Below, one piece after another: positions 34,229-42,384 of a DNA stretch of 64,000 nt (within the stretch, counting starts at the first letter, position 1; each line of letters begins with the position of its first letter). A program made the translations under genes and the position numbers. This DNA comes from Olsenella_K absiana (GTDB lineage Bacteria > Actinomycetota > Coriobacteriia > Coriobacteriales > Atopobiaceae). The stretch is from assembly GCF_036408855.1 (NCBI RefSeq), contig NZ_JAZGJQ010000001.1, positions 372,001 to 436,000 of the forward strand, written 5' to 3'. Below the pieces are notes generated by a model that did not search any database, was not told where the DNA came from, and worked only from the letters and a program-made list of their open reading frames with translations.

Positions 34229-35632
34229 ATGGGCGCGGTGGAGTTGGCTCGGCCTGACGAGCTCGCGGCGGCCTGCCCCGCGTACGCCCTCAGGGTCGTG
34301 CGCGCCCTCGAGTCGGCCGGCTGGGAGGCCTGGGTCGTCGGCGGGTGGGTGCGCGACGCCCTCAGGGGGGTGCGCGGGCACGACGTGGACGTGACGACCT
34401 CCGCCCCCTGGCGGGAGACCGAGCGCGTCCTCGCCTCCGCCGGGATCGAGGTGCACGAGACGGGCACGCGGCACGGCACCGTCACGGCGGTCGTGGACGG
34501 CAGGCCCGTGGAGACGACCACCTACCGCGTGGAGGGCTCCTACTCCGACCACCGCCACCCCGACGAGGTGCGCTTCGTGACCGACGTGCGCGAGGACCTC
34601 GCGCGGCGCGACTTCACGATAAACGCGATGGCCTGGCACCCCGACCGCGGCCTCCTGGACCCCTTCGGCGGCGCCGACGACCTTCTCGGGCGCACGATCC
34701 GCGCCGTCGGCGACCCCGCGCGCCGCTTCGACGAGGACGCCCTGCGCGTGCTCAGGGCGGTGCGCTTCGCCTGCAGGATGGGCTTCTCCATCGAACCTGC
34801 GACCCAGCGCGCGCTGGTCGCGAGCGCCGGCGGCCTGGCGGGCATCGCGCAGGAGAGGATCGGCCAGGAGCTGGACGGGATCGTGCGATCGGGGCGCGCG
34901 GGCTGGGCGCTCATGGCGGAGCCCGAGGTCATGTGCGCCGCCATCCCGGAGCTGCAGGACAGCTGGGGCTTCGACCAGAACAGCCCCTTCCACGTGTACG
35001 ACGTGCTCGAGCACACCGCCCACGTCTGCTGCGCCTGCGAGGCCTTCACCGCAGGGCTCGCGAGCCCGCAGCTCAGGTGGGCGGCGCTCCTGCACGACGT
35101 CGCCAAGCCCGCGACCTACAGCGAGGACGTGACCGGTCGTGGCCACTTCTTCGGCCACCCGAAGGCGGGGGCGAGGATGAGCGCGCAGATCCTGCGCCGG
35201 CTCGCCATCCCCGGCGAGGTCGCCGTCCCGGCGACGCTGCTCGTGCGCTACCACGACCACGTGGTCCTGCCTACGAGGCGCTCGATGCTCAGGACCCTGC
35301 AGAAGTTCACCCACGCCTGCCCCGGGCGCGAGGTGCCGCTCACCTACGACCTGCTCGACCTCAAGCGGGCCGACGCCGTCTCCAAGTCGCCGAAGGTGGC
35401 GGGCTACGCCCACGAGCTCGACGAGATGGCGGTCGCGCTGAGGCGGGCGCTCGCCTCGCACGCCGCCTTCAAGGTGAGCCAGCTCGAGGTCGACGGCACG
35501 GACGTGATGCGGCAGCGGGGCATCCCTGCCGGCCCCGGCGTCGGCATGGTGCTCGAGTCGCTCGTGACCTGCGTGGTCGACGGCGACGTGCCCAACGACC
35601 GCGAGGCCGAGCTCAGGTGGCTCGAGCTCTAG
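34229..35632 (+). CDS. cca: CCA tRNA nucleotidyltransferase
   Basis: Class II nucleotidyltransferase adding or repairing the tRNA 3' CCA end. 467 aa. The head domain has VVGGWVRDALRGVRGHDVDVTT with the DxD metal site, DFTINAMAW and the RRFDEDALRVLRAVRF region; an HD domain follows (AALLHDVAKPATY, GHFFGHPKAGARM). The HD fusion resembles actinobacterial and E. coli-type CCA enzymes. The tRNAs downstream at 36.3 kb encode CCA, so the role here may be mostly repair. Confidence 0.92.
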   Translation: MGAVELARPDELAAACPAYALRVVRALESAGWEAWVVGGWVRDALRGVRGHDVDVTTSAPWRETERVLASAGIEVHETGTRHGTVTAVVDGRPVETTTYRVEGSYSDHRHPDEVRFVTDVREDLARRDFTINAMAWHPDRGLLDPFGGADDLLGRTIRAVGDPARRFDEDALRVLRAVRFACRMGFSIEPATQRALVASAGGLAGIAQERIGQELDGIVRSGRAGWALMAEPEVMCAAIPELQDSWGFDQNSPFHVYDVLEHTAHVCCACEAFTAGLASPQLRWAALLHDVAKPATYSEDVTGRGHFFGHPKAGARMSAQILRRLAIPGEVAVPATLLVRYHDHVVLPTRRSMLRTLQKFTHACPGREVPLTYDLLDLKRADAVSKSPKVAGYAHELDEMAVALRRALASHAAFKVSQLEVDGTDVMRQRGIPAGPGVGMVLESLVTCVVDGDVPNDREAELRWLEL

Positions 35633-35803
35633 GGGTCGCCTGGGCGCGTGCCGCCGCGCCTACTTTGAAGGTTTTGTAGCCGCGCCTGGCCCCTCGGTGC
35701 CAGGGTCCATAATGCCGTGGTTACCTGCGTCGCGCCGCGACGTGCCGGTCCGCCCGCGACGGCGGCGGGCCTGGCGCAGGGGTACGAGACCTAAGGAGTG
35801 CAC

Positions 35804-36043
35804 ATGGCGGGACTGCACTGCAGCGACTGCATCTTCTCGAGCATCGAGAAGAGCGCCAAGAACGGCGAGTACTTCGGGACCTGCGCGAAGGGCTACACGC
35901 TCACCAACCGGCATCCGCACGAGTGCGAGCTTGCGAGCTTCGCCCTCGAGGCGGACTCCCTCTTCCCCTCGGTGGACCCCTACGGCAAGCCCTACCTCGG
36001 CAGGAGCTGGGTCTGCCCGTCCTTCAGCAAGAGGGGCGCCTAG
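35804..36043 (+). CDS. Small Cys-rich hypothetical protein
   Basis: 79 aa from the ATG at 35804 with AAGGAG ending 5 bases upstream. Five cysteines: AGLHCSDCIFSS, FGTCAKGYT, HPHECELASF and SWVCPSFS, a pattern that could bind zinc or an iron-sulfur cluster. No signal peptide or membrane span. Base composition and codon use match the chromosome. It stands alone between cca and the tRNA cluster. I do not recognise the family. Confidence 0.7.
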   Translation: MAGLHCSDCIFSSIEKSAKNGEYFGTCAKGYTLTNRHPHECELASFALEADSLFPSVDPYGKPYLGRSWVCPSFSKRGA

Positions 36044-36189
36044 ACGGCCACGGTGCTCCCGGGTCGACGGGCAGGCGGCGGTGCGTCACGTGCGCGGGCC
36101 GCGGGGTCCTGCGCCCGAGGCGTCCGGCAGGCCCGCCTTCGCCGTCTCTCCACAAAATCGGGGGCCGCAAAATTATTTCCGATTTGTGC

Positions 36190-36218
36190 TTGCAAACCTC
36201 CGAACCCTCCTGTAAAGT
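36190..36218 (+). promoter_or_regulatory. tRNA operon promoter
   Basis: TTGCAA (36190-36195), 17 bp, TAAAGT (36213-36218), in an AT-rich stretch 33 bases before the tRNA-Gln gene. Good -35 and spacing; it fits a promoter for all three tRNAs. Confidence 0.65.
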
Positions 36219-36250
36219 ATCTTCTCGCGTTGAAGGAAGCGCTGACTCAT

Positions 36251-36324
36251 TGGGCCTTCGTCTAATGGTAGGACAGCAGATTCTGGTTCTGTCAGTGGGG
36301 GTTCGACTCCCTCAGGCCCAGCCA
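36251..36324 (+). tRNA. tRNA-Gln(CTG)
   Basis: 74 nt including encoded CCA. Acceptor TGGGCCT/AGGCCCA, D arm GTCTAATGGTAGGAC, anticodon stem GCAGA/TCTGT with loop TTCTGGT (anticodon CTG), T arm GGGTTCGACTCCC. Confidence 0.95.
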
Positions 36325-36340
36325 TTCTTTCGCGTGCACG

Positions 36341-36416
36341 GCCCGTTCGTCTAGCGGTTTAGGACGCCGCCCTCTCAAGGCGGAGATCAGCAGTTCGAAT
36401 CTGCTACGGGCTACCA
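36341..36416 (+). tRNA. tRNA-Glu(CTC), copy 1
   Basis: 76 nt with encoded CCA. Acceptor GCCCGTT with ACGGGCT, anticodon stem CCGCC/GGCGG with loop CTCTCAA (anticodon CTC), T arm GCAGTTCGAATCTGC. It lies 16 bases after tRNA-Gln. Confidence 0.95.
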
Positions 36417-36454
36417 TGTTTTACCCGCTCCACTCAGCTGGGGCACCACATATG

Positions 36455-36530
36455 GCCCGTTCGTCTAGCGGTTTAGGACGCCGCCCTCTCAAGGCGGAGA
36501 TCAGCAGTTCGAATCTGCTACGGGCTACCA
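36455..36530 (+). tRNA. tRNA-Glu(CTC), copy 2
   Basis: Identical in sequence to copy 1 over all 76 bases; the flanks differ. Probably a recent duplication or gene conversion within the tRNA operon. Confidence 0.95.
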
Positions 36531-36537
36531 AACATAC

Positions 36538-36576
36538 GGCAGGTCACCGATTGAGTCGGTGGCCTGCCTTGTTTGT
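36538..36576 (+). terminator. Terminator of the tRNA operon
   Basis: GGCAGGTCACCGA / TCGGTGGCCTGCC stem (13 positions, one T-G pair) with loop TTGAG, followed by TTGTTTGT. It begins 8 bases after the second tRNA-Glu. Confidence 0.85.
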
Positions 36577-36631
36577 GCGGCATACTTGGTGCCTGCGGGC
36601 CCGAGGGGCGGCAGGCACCAAGGAGGTCGAG

Positions 36632-37441
36632 ATGCTGGACGCAGAAGGGGCGAGGGCAGGGATCGCGAGCTGCATCGCAGGGTTCTGTCGGCGCTACCGA
36701 GAGGGGCTCGGGCTTGCGACGGACTGGGGCCGCCCGCTGGTCGGCTTCGCGGACGCCGGGGGCGCCTGCGTGCGCGACCTGCGATGCGTGGTCTCGCCCA
36801 CCCACCACCTGCCGCAGGAGTTCCTCCCGGGAGCGACGGTCGTGGTCTGCTACTTCCTTCCCTTCGCGCCCGCCGTCGAGCGCGCCAACCGCGGCGGGGA
36901 GGAGCCCTCGGCCGTCTGGGTGGACGCCTACAACGATACCAACCGTGTGTTCCCGTTGATAAACGACGAGGTCGCCCGCCTCGTCGAGGGGTGGGGGTAC
37001 CACGCGGCCTCGCCCCGCGACACGGGCTTCACAGGCGACGGGCGCATCCTGAGCAACTGGTCCCAGCGCCACCTCGCCTTCGCGGCGGGGCTCGGCACCT
37101 TCGGGCTCAACAATATGCTGATCACCGAGGCCGGCACCTGCGGGCGGCTCTTTTCGCTCGTCTCCGACCTGCCAATCGCCCCCGACGCGCCGCTCGCCGT
37201 GGAGCGCTGCCTCCACAAGCGCGACGGGAGCTGCGGCCTGTGCGTCGACCGCTGTCCCATCGGGGCGCTGGGGGAGCGGGGGACCTTCGACCGCAAGGCC
37301 TGCTACGACCGGCTGAACGGCTTCGACCGCAGGCTCGGCGCGGACGTGTGCGGCAAGTGCGTCGTGGGGCTGCCGTGCACCTTTCGCGACCCGAGCGCCC
37401 CGCGGCCGGCCGACGGCGCTAGATGCCCAGGTACTCCCTGA
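36632..37441 (+). CDS. QueG-like 4Fe-4S protein
   Basis: Epoxyqueuosine-reductase-related iron-sulfur protein. From the ATG at 36632 (AAGGAGGTCGAG upstream) 269 aa, shorter than true QueG and without the C-terminal HEAT repeats. The N-terminal domain (PTHHLPQEFLPGATVVVCYF ... GTFGLNNMLITEAGTCGRL) resembles the cobalamin-binding part; the Fe-S region is CGLCVDRCPIGAL plus CGKCVVGLPC. It may act on another cofactor or substrate. Its last 23 bases overlap the end of the convergent glutamate-cysteine ligase gene. Confidence 0.75.
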   Translation: MLDAEGARAGIASCIAGFCRRYREGLGLATDWGRPLVGFADAGGACVRDLRCVVSPTHHLPQEFLPGATVVVCYFLPFAPAVERANRGGEEPSAVWVDAYNDTNRVFPLINDEVARLVEGWGYHAASPRDTGFTGDGRILSNWSQRHLAFAAGLGTFGLNNMLITEAGTCGRLFSLVSDLPIAPDAPLAVERCLHKRDGSCGLCVDRCPIGALGERGTFDRKACYDRLNGFDRRLGADVCGKCVVGLPCTFRDPSAPRPADGARCPGTP

Positions 37442-38786
37442 TGGAGAGGGGCGGCACGTCCGCCGCGGTGAAGGCGTCCGCTGGGACCATGCGGACGTCC
37501 CAGAGCGTGGCCAGCTCGTCGAGGATGCGCCGCTCCTTTGGGTCTGAGAGGCCCGCGCGGGAGATGCGCAGGAGCTTCTCGACGAGGTCCGCCGCGGGCC
37601 TGCCGTAGACGCTCGCGTTCCAGCCGCTCAGCCTGAGCGCGGTCTTGGCCCGCTCCACGTCCGACTCGCTCACGCGTCCGACGAGCTCGCGCGCGGCGGA
37701 GAAGGACTCGTCGCTGTAGAAGATGCCCTTGAGGAAGGCCGCGTAGGCGGCGGCGTAGCGCGGGCGCATAGAGTCGGCCTGGCGCAGCTCGATGTAGCCG
37801 CGCAGGCGCACGTCGGGCAGGGCCATGTCGTAGAGGCGGACGATCTCCGAGCCCGAGAGGGCGCGCGAGCGCAGGACGTCGCCCACGGTCTGGCTGCCGG
37901 TCGAGGTGGTGGTCCCCAGGGAGTCGGTGAACAGGATGGGTTCGAGGCCCTCGAGCCAGCTCACGTAGGTCTCGAAGGTGAAGCGGCCGTCGAAGGTGCC
38001 GGGGACGACGCCGCAGCGCTTGGGGTCGACCTCCTCCCAGACGAGCGACCTCGTCATCCGCGGGGTGTGGCGCGCGTCCGACCCGCGGAAGCTGCGCGTG
38101 TTGTCCGTCAGGAACATGGTCAGCGGCGTGAGCGCGACCGCGAGCCGGTAGGAGTCGGCCGCGTCGGCCTCGTCGCCGTAGTCTAGGGTGACCTCGGTCG
38201 CGCACGAGCAGCGCATCGCGTCGCGCGCGTAGCGCCCGGTCTGCGAGAGGAACGCGTTCATGAGGGCGTAGCGCGTCTCGGGGACGAGCGAGACGTCGAG
38301 CGGCCCGGAGACGGTGGGGTTGTAGCCCTCCGCGAGCAGCGTGTAGTCGCGCCCCAGCTCGCCCGCGGCGACGTGCACCTCGCGGTCGAAGGCCTCGATC
38401 GCCTCGAGGAGGGAGGCGACGTGCGCACTCGGGCCGACCGAGCAGGCGAGCTGCGCCCCGGCGCCCACCGAGACGTCCAGGTCCACGCGCTCGCCAGAGC
38501 TCACCTGCACTCGGCCGGAGAAGCCCACGAGGCAGCCGTCGACCACCTGGGCGCCCTGGCCGCCGAAGAACTGCCTCAGGTGCTCGAGGAGCTCGCGCAC
38601 CCCGCCCTCGCCCTCGTAGCCCACGGTGTGGTGCGCGCGCCTGTTGTAGACGAAGCGCTCGAGGCGGATGCCGACGGTGCGGCGGCCGTCGCCGTGGGTC
38701 CCGAAGCGCTCGCCGCCCATGAGGACGGAGAGCAGCTCCCCGTGGTTGCGGACGTAGGTGTCGTGGTTCGTCTCGGCGTCGGGCAT
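37419..38786 (-). CDS. Glutamate--cysteine ligase
   Basis: ATP-dependent ligase of the GCS family that joins Glu and Cys, the first step to glutathione or a gamma-Glu-Cys thiol. 455 aa. Family patterns seen are GIRLERFVYN, LLAEGYNPTVSGP, ETRYALMNAFLSQTG, RDAMRCSCATEVTLDYG, PLTMFLTDNTRSFRGSD and YIELRQADSMRPRYA. No glutathione synthetase is visible nearby. The stop overlaps the convergent QueG-like gene. Identification is by pattern recall. Confidence 0.82.
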   Translation of the reverse strand: MPDAETNHDTYVRNHGELLSVLMGGERFGTHGDGRRTVGIRLERFVYNRRAHHTVGYEGEGGVRELLEHLRQFFGGQGAQVVDGCLVGFSGRVQVSSGERVDLDVSVGAGAQLACSVGPSAHVASLLEAIEAFDREVHVAAGELGRDYTLLAEGYNPTVSGPLDVSLVPETRYALMNAFLSQTGRYARDAMRCSCATEVTLDYGDEADAADSYRLAVALTPLTMFLTDNTRSFRGSDARHTPRMTRSLVWEEVDPKRCGVVPGTFDGRFTFETYVSWLEGLEPILFTDSLGTTTSTGSQTVGDVLRSRALSGSEIVRLYDMALPDVRLRGYIELRQADSMRPRYAAAYAAFLKGIFYSDESFSAARELVGRVSESDVERAKTALRLSGWNASVYGRPAADLVEKLLRISRAGLSDPKERRILDELATLWDVRMVPADAFTAADVPPLSIREYLGI

Positions 38787-38889
38787 GGGCGTGGCCTTCC
38801 TCGCTGGTTGCGTGCGTGCGCCACGGCGCCCCGCGCGCCCCGCGCCCCTTCGGGCGCGAGCGGCGAGCGCGACGTGGCCGGGGCCTATT

Positions 38890-40551
38890 CTAGCAGCCCG
38901 TCCTCGCGTCCCCGCGCCGGGCGCACGAGCCTGCGCGCCGCATGCAGGCGTCGCAGGCCGAGGGCGTCCCGGCGAGCCCGCCGACCGCGGTCTCGCGCAG
39001 GGAGGCGGGCAGCGACGCGCCGACGGACTTGAGGGCAGAGACGACCTCGTCGAACGGCAGCGGGTTCAGCACGCCCGAGAGGGCGAGCTGCGCCGCGCTG
39101 ACGGCGTTGGCGACGCCGATGGCGTTGCGGTTCTGGCAGGGGTACTCGACGAGCCCGCGCACCGGGTCGCAGACGAGGCCGAGCAGATTGCCGATCGCGG
39201 TGGAGGCCGCGTCGAGGGCGAGCTCGGGCGTGCCGCCGAGGAGCTCGACCAGGGCCGCGGCGGCCATCGCGGAGGCCGACCCCACCTCGGCCTGGCAGCC
39301 CCCTTCCGCCCCGGAGACGGAGGCGTTGCGCGCGAGGAGGGCGCCCACGGCGCTGGCGCACCACAGGGCCTCCATGACCTGCTCGTCCGTCGCCCCCACC
39401 GCCTCGCCGACGGCCAGGAGGCAGCCGGGCACGACGCCTGCCGACCCCGCCGTGGGAGCCGCCACGATCACGCCCATCGTCGCCGAGCGCTCGAGGACCG
39501 CCATCGCGTAGGCGACGGCGCGGGTGAGCGTCTCGCCCATGAGGGGCGCGGCGAGCGCGCCTGAGGCGTCGCGGACCGAGCGCGCCTGGCCGCCGATGAG
39601 CCCCCCGAGGGAGGGCTGGGGGCTCTCGAGGGGCGCATGGGTCTCGTCGCGCATGACCGCGAGCACGCGCCCCATGCCGGCGTCGGCGGCCTCGGCGCCC
39701 AAAAGCTCGGCCTCGCGTGCCCGCATGAGCCGCCCGATCGTGGCCCGCGGGCGCCCCGTGCCGGCCTCGCCGGCGCCCCCGGCCTCCGCGTCCTTCTCGC
39801 CCAGCGCCGCGACGGCGCGCAGGAGCTCCGCGCCCGTCTCGAAGCCGTGGGCGAGCGTAGCCTCCGCGGAGGCGGGCGAGGTGCCGGGGATCTCGATCTT
39901 GGCGGCGAAGCGGACGTGGGCGAGGGAGAGCGCCTCGGAGACGAGCTCGTCGGTGACGGCCTCGTCGGACTCCACGATCGTGTAGGCCGTGCCGCCGCGG
40001 CGCTCGCGGTAGTTGCTCAGGGTGGCGATGTTGAGGCGCGCCGCGGAGACGACGCGGGTGAGCTCCGCGAGGACGCCCGCCGCGTCGTCGTGCACGACGA
40101 AGAGGGTGGGGTAGTCGCCCGTGACCTCGACCGCCACGCCGTTGATCTGCGAGAGGCGCACGCGCCCGCCGCCGAGCGACTCGCCGGTCACCACGCAGGC
40201 GCCGCGCTCCCCCTCCATCGTGATGACCACGGTGTTGGGGTGGTGGCGCACGTCCTCGCCGCGCTCGACGAAGTCGAAGGCGAGGCCGGCCTCGCGGGCC
40301 AGCGCGAAGGAGTCCCTCACGCGGGTGTCGTCCGGGGCGAGCCCGAGCATGCCCGCCACCAGGGCCCGGTCGGTGCCGTGGCCCCGGTAGGTGCGCGAGA
40401 AGGAGTTGTAGAGCTCGAAGGTGACGTGCGAGAGGCGGCCCGGCGCGAGCTCTCTGGCCACGAGCGCGATCCTCAGCGCGCCCGCGGTGTGGGAGCTGGA
40501 GGGCCCGACCATCACGGGGCCGAGGATCTCGAACGCGCTCGTGTTCATCAT
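38890..40551 (-). CDS. L-serine ammonia-lyase, fused beta and alpha
   Basis: Iron-sulfur L-serine dehydratase making pyruvate and ammonia. 553 aa in one chain: the beta part (FEILGPVMVGPSSSHTAGA, residues 1-145), an ACT domain (TLFVVHDDAAGVLAELTRVV, about 150-220), then the alpha part with APTAGSAGVVPG, GAEGGCQAEVGSASAM and GLVCDPVRGLVEYPCQNRNA carrying cluster cysteines; further Cys are at the C-terminus. Firmicutes usually have two genes (sdaAB, sdaAA). It starts 4 bases after gltX, so the two are probably co-transcribed. Confidence 0.92.
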   Translation of the reverse strand: MMNTSAFEILGPVMVGPSSSHTAGALRIALVARELAPGRLSHVTFELYNSFSRTYRGHGTDRALVAGMLGLAPDDTRVRDSFALAREAGLAFDFVERGEDVRHHPNTVVITMEGERGACVVTGESLGGGRVRLSQINGVAVEVTGDYPTLFVVHDDAAGVLAELTRVVSAARLNIATLSNYRERRGGTAYTIVESDEAVTDELVSEALSLAHVRFAAKIEIPGTSPASAEATLAHGFETGAELLRAVAALGEKDAEAGGAGEAGTGRPRATIGRLMRAREAELLGAEAADAGMGRVLAVMRDETHAPLESPQPSLGGLIGGQARSVRDASGALAAPLMGETLTRAVAYAMAVLERSATMGVIVAAPTAGSAGVVPGCLLAVGEAVGATDEQVMEALWCASAVGALLARNASVSGAEGGCQAEVGSASAMAAAALVELLGGTPELALDAASTAIGNLLGLVCDPVRGLVEYPCQNRNAIGVANAVSAAQLALSGVLNPLPFDEVVSALKSVGASLPASLRETAVGGLAGTPSACDACMRRAGSCARRGDARTGC

Positions 40552-40555
40552 GGCG

Positions 40556-42058
40556 CTAGGCCTCGGGCGCCTGGGCGAGCGGCAGCGCGCGCTCGATCCT
40601 GGCGAGCGCGGTCGCGCGGCCGAGGAGCTCGAGCGACTCGCCGAGCGGGGGCGAGACCTGGTTGCCGCACTCCGCGACGCGCAGCGCGCCGAAGAACTTG
40701 CGCTTGTTGGTGCCGAGCCTCTCAGGGACGGGCTCGAGCGCGGCGTCGATCGCCGCGTGCTCCCACGGCTCGACGGCGGAGAGCGCCTCGCGGGCGGCCT
40801 CGAGGGCCTCGGCGGCGCCCTCCTTGGCGAGGTTCTTGCGGACGCTCTTCTCGTCGAAGGTGACCTCGTCGCCCTCGTAGAGGAAGCGGGCCTTCTCGAC
40901 CACGTCGTGGGTGAGGGTGGTCCGCGGCTTCAGGACGCTCGCGAGCAGCAGGTACCAGGACTTGCGGTGGGCGGGGTCGGCCTCGCGCTCGAGGCCCGCC
41001 TCCACCAGCTCGGGCATGAGGACCTCGAAGACGAACTCCTCGTCGCTCATGGCCTGCACGTAGCGCTGCTGGATCCAGTCGAGCTTCTTGGTGTCGAAGG
41101 TCGCGGGGTTCTTGGAGACGTGGTCGAGCGAGAAGGAGCTGGCGAGCACGTCGCGCGGGACGATCGTGGTGTCGCCGTCGAGCGCCCAGCCGAGGAGGGC
41201 CAGGTAGTTGACGAAGGCGTCGGAGAGGTAGCCCGCGTCGCGGTACTCCTCCACCGAGGTGGCGCCGTGGCGCTTGGAGAGCTTCTTGCCGTCGGGCCCG
41301 AGGATCATGGAGATGTGCGCGAAGGTCGGCACCGGGGCGCCGAGCGCCTCGTAGACCATGATCTGGCGCGGCGTGTTGGACAGGTGGTCGTCGCCACGGA
41401 TGACGTGGGTGATGCCCATCATCGCGTCGTCCACGACCGTCGCGAAGTTGTACGTGGGCGTGCCGTCGGAGCGGAAGATGATGAAGTCGTCGAGCTCCTT
41501 GGCGTCGAAGCGCACGTCGCCGTGGACCGCGTCGTGCACGAGGACGTCGCCGCGGTCGAGCGGCACCTTGATGCGCAGGGTGTAGGGCTCTCCGGCCTCG
41601 ACGCGTCGGCGCGCCTCGGCGGGGTCGAGGTCGCGGCAGGTGCGCTGGTAGCCCTGGAAGGGGTCGTGGCGCTCCTGGGCGGCCCGCTTGTCCTCCGCGA
41701 GCTTCTCGGGCGTGCAGAAGCAGGGGTAGGCCTTGCCCTCCGCCCACAGGCGCTCGGCGGCCTCGCGGTAGATCGAGAGCCGGTCGGTCTGCTTGTAGGG
41801 GCCGAAGTCGCCGCCCACGAGCGGGCCCTCGTCCCAGTCGAGCCCCAGCCAGCGCATGGCGCGGAGGATGACCTGGGTGTTCTCCTCCGTCGAGCGGGTG
41901 GGGTCGGTGTCGTCGATGCGCAGGATGAAGGTCCCGTGGTTGGCGCGGGCGAACGCCCAGTTGTATATGGCCGTGCGGGCGCCGCCCACGTGGAGCTTGC
42001 CGGTGGGGGAGGGCGCGAAGCGCACGCGGACGGGTCTGGTGCTGTCAGAAGAGCTCAC
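40556..42058 (-). CDS. gltX: Glutamyl-tRNA synthetase
   Basis: Class I synthetase that charges tRNA-Glu (and probably tRNA-Gln where GatCAB is used). The GTG at 42058, with GAGAGG about 7 bases upstream, gives 500 aa. HIGH-type motif FAPSPTGKLHVGGARTA at the N-terminus and KMSKS-type KKLSKRHGATSV near residue 250. An open frame to 42241 adds an Arg/Gly-rich leader and is not favoured. A TATACT -10 (42162-42157) lies about 100 bases upstream. Next gene: serine lyase. Confidence 0.95.
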   Translation of the reverse strand: MSSSDSTRPVRVRFAPSPTGKLHVGGARTAIYNWAFARANHGTFILRIDDTDPTRSTEENTQVILRAMRWLGLDWDEGPLVGGDFGPYKQTDRLSIYREAAERLWAEGKAYPCFCTPEKLAEDKRAAQERHDPFQGYQRTCRDLDPAEARRRVEAGEPYTLRIKVPLDRGDVLVHDAVHGDVRFDAKELDDFIIFRSDGTPTYNFATVVDDAMMGITHVIRGDDHLSNTPRQIMVYEALGAPVPTFAHISMILGPDGKKLSKRHGATSVEEYRDAGYLSDAFVNYLALLGWALDGDTTIVPRDVLASSFSLDHVSKNPATFDTKKLDWIQQRYVQAMSDEEFVFEVLMPELVEAGLEREADPAHRKSWYLLLASVLKPRTTLTHDVVEKARFLYEGDEVTFDEKSVRKNLAKEGAAEALEAAREALSAVEPWEHAAIDAALEPVPERLGTNKRKFFGALRVAECGNQVSPPLGESLELLGRATALARIERALPLAQAPEA

Positions 42059-42384
42059 GGTAATGCCTCTCGACTCTGTTGTTCCTCGCCGGGCGTGGTC
42101 CGCCCGGCGTCGTCGCGCGGCACGGGCGGCGTTTCCGGCCCGTTTCCGCTCGTACGAGTATAGCCGCTCGGGCCGCGCGCCACCGCCCCCTTTGCCGCTC
42201 GCCCCTGAAACGGATACGCCTGTACAAATAATTTGCTTCACGTATGTGAAATCTAGCGCTAACGACGCAGGCGTCTGGCTACGCTGCTAACGACGCCAGC
42301 GCCCGGCGACGGGCGAGGGCGGCCCTGAGACGGCGGCGCTGCCAGACGGGGGCGGCCGCTGCATCCGAGCGGACGGAGGACGAC
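42059..42384. other. Divergent intergenic region gltX / metallopeptidase
   Basis: 326 bases. It holds a TATACT for gltX (42162-42157, minus strand) beside the palindrome CTCGTACGAG, an AT-rich patch (42222-42255) with the operator-like palindrome, and an 11-bp direct repeat GCTAACGACGC at 42258-42268 and 42286-42296. No gene is seen. Confidence 0.6.
42237..42250. promoter_or_regulatory. Palindromic operator candidate, copy 1
   Basis: TTCACGTATGTGAA, a 14-bp near-perfect palindrome (TTCAC/GTGAA arms), 135 bp before the metallopeptidase gene. It matches copy 2 at 43625-43638 in 13 of 14 positions if the central YAY is taken as degenerate. Confidence 0.55.
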
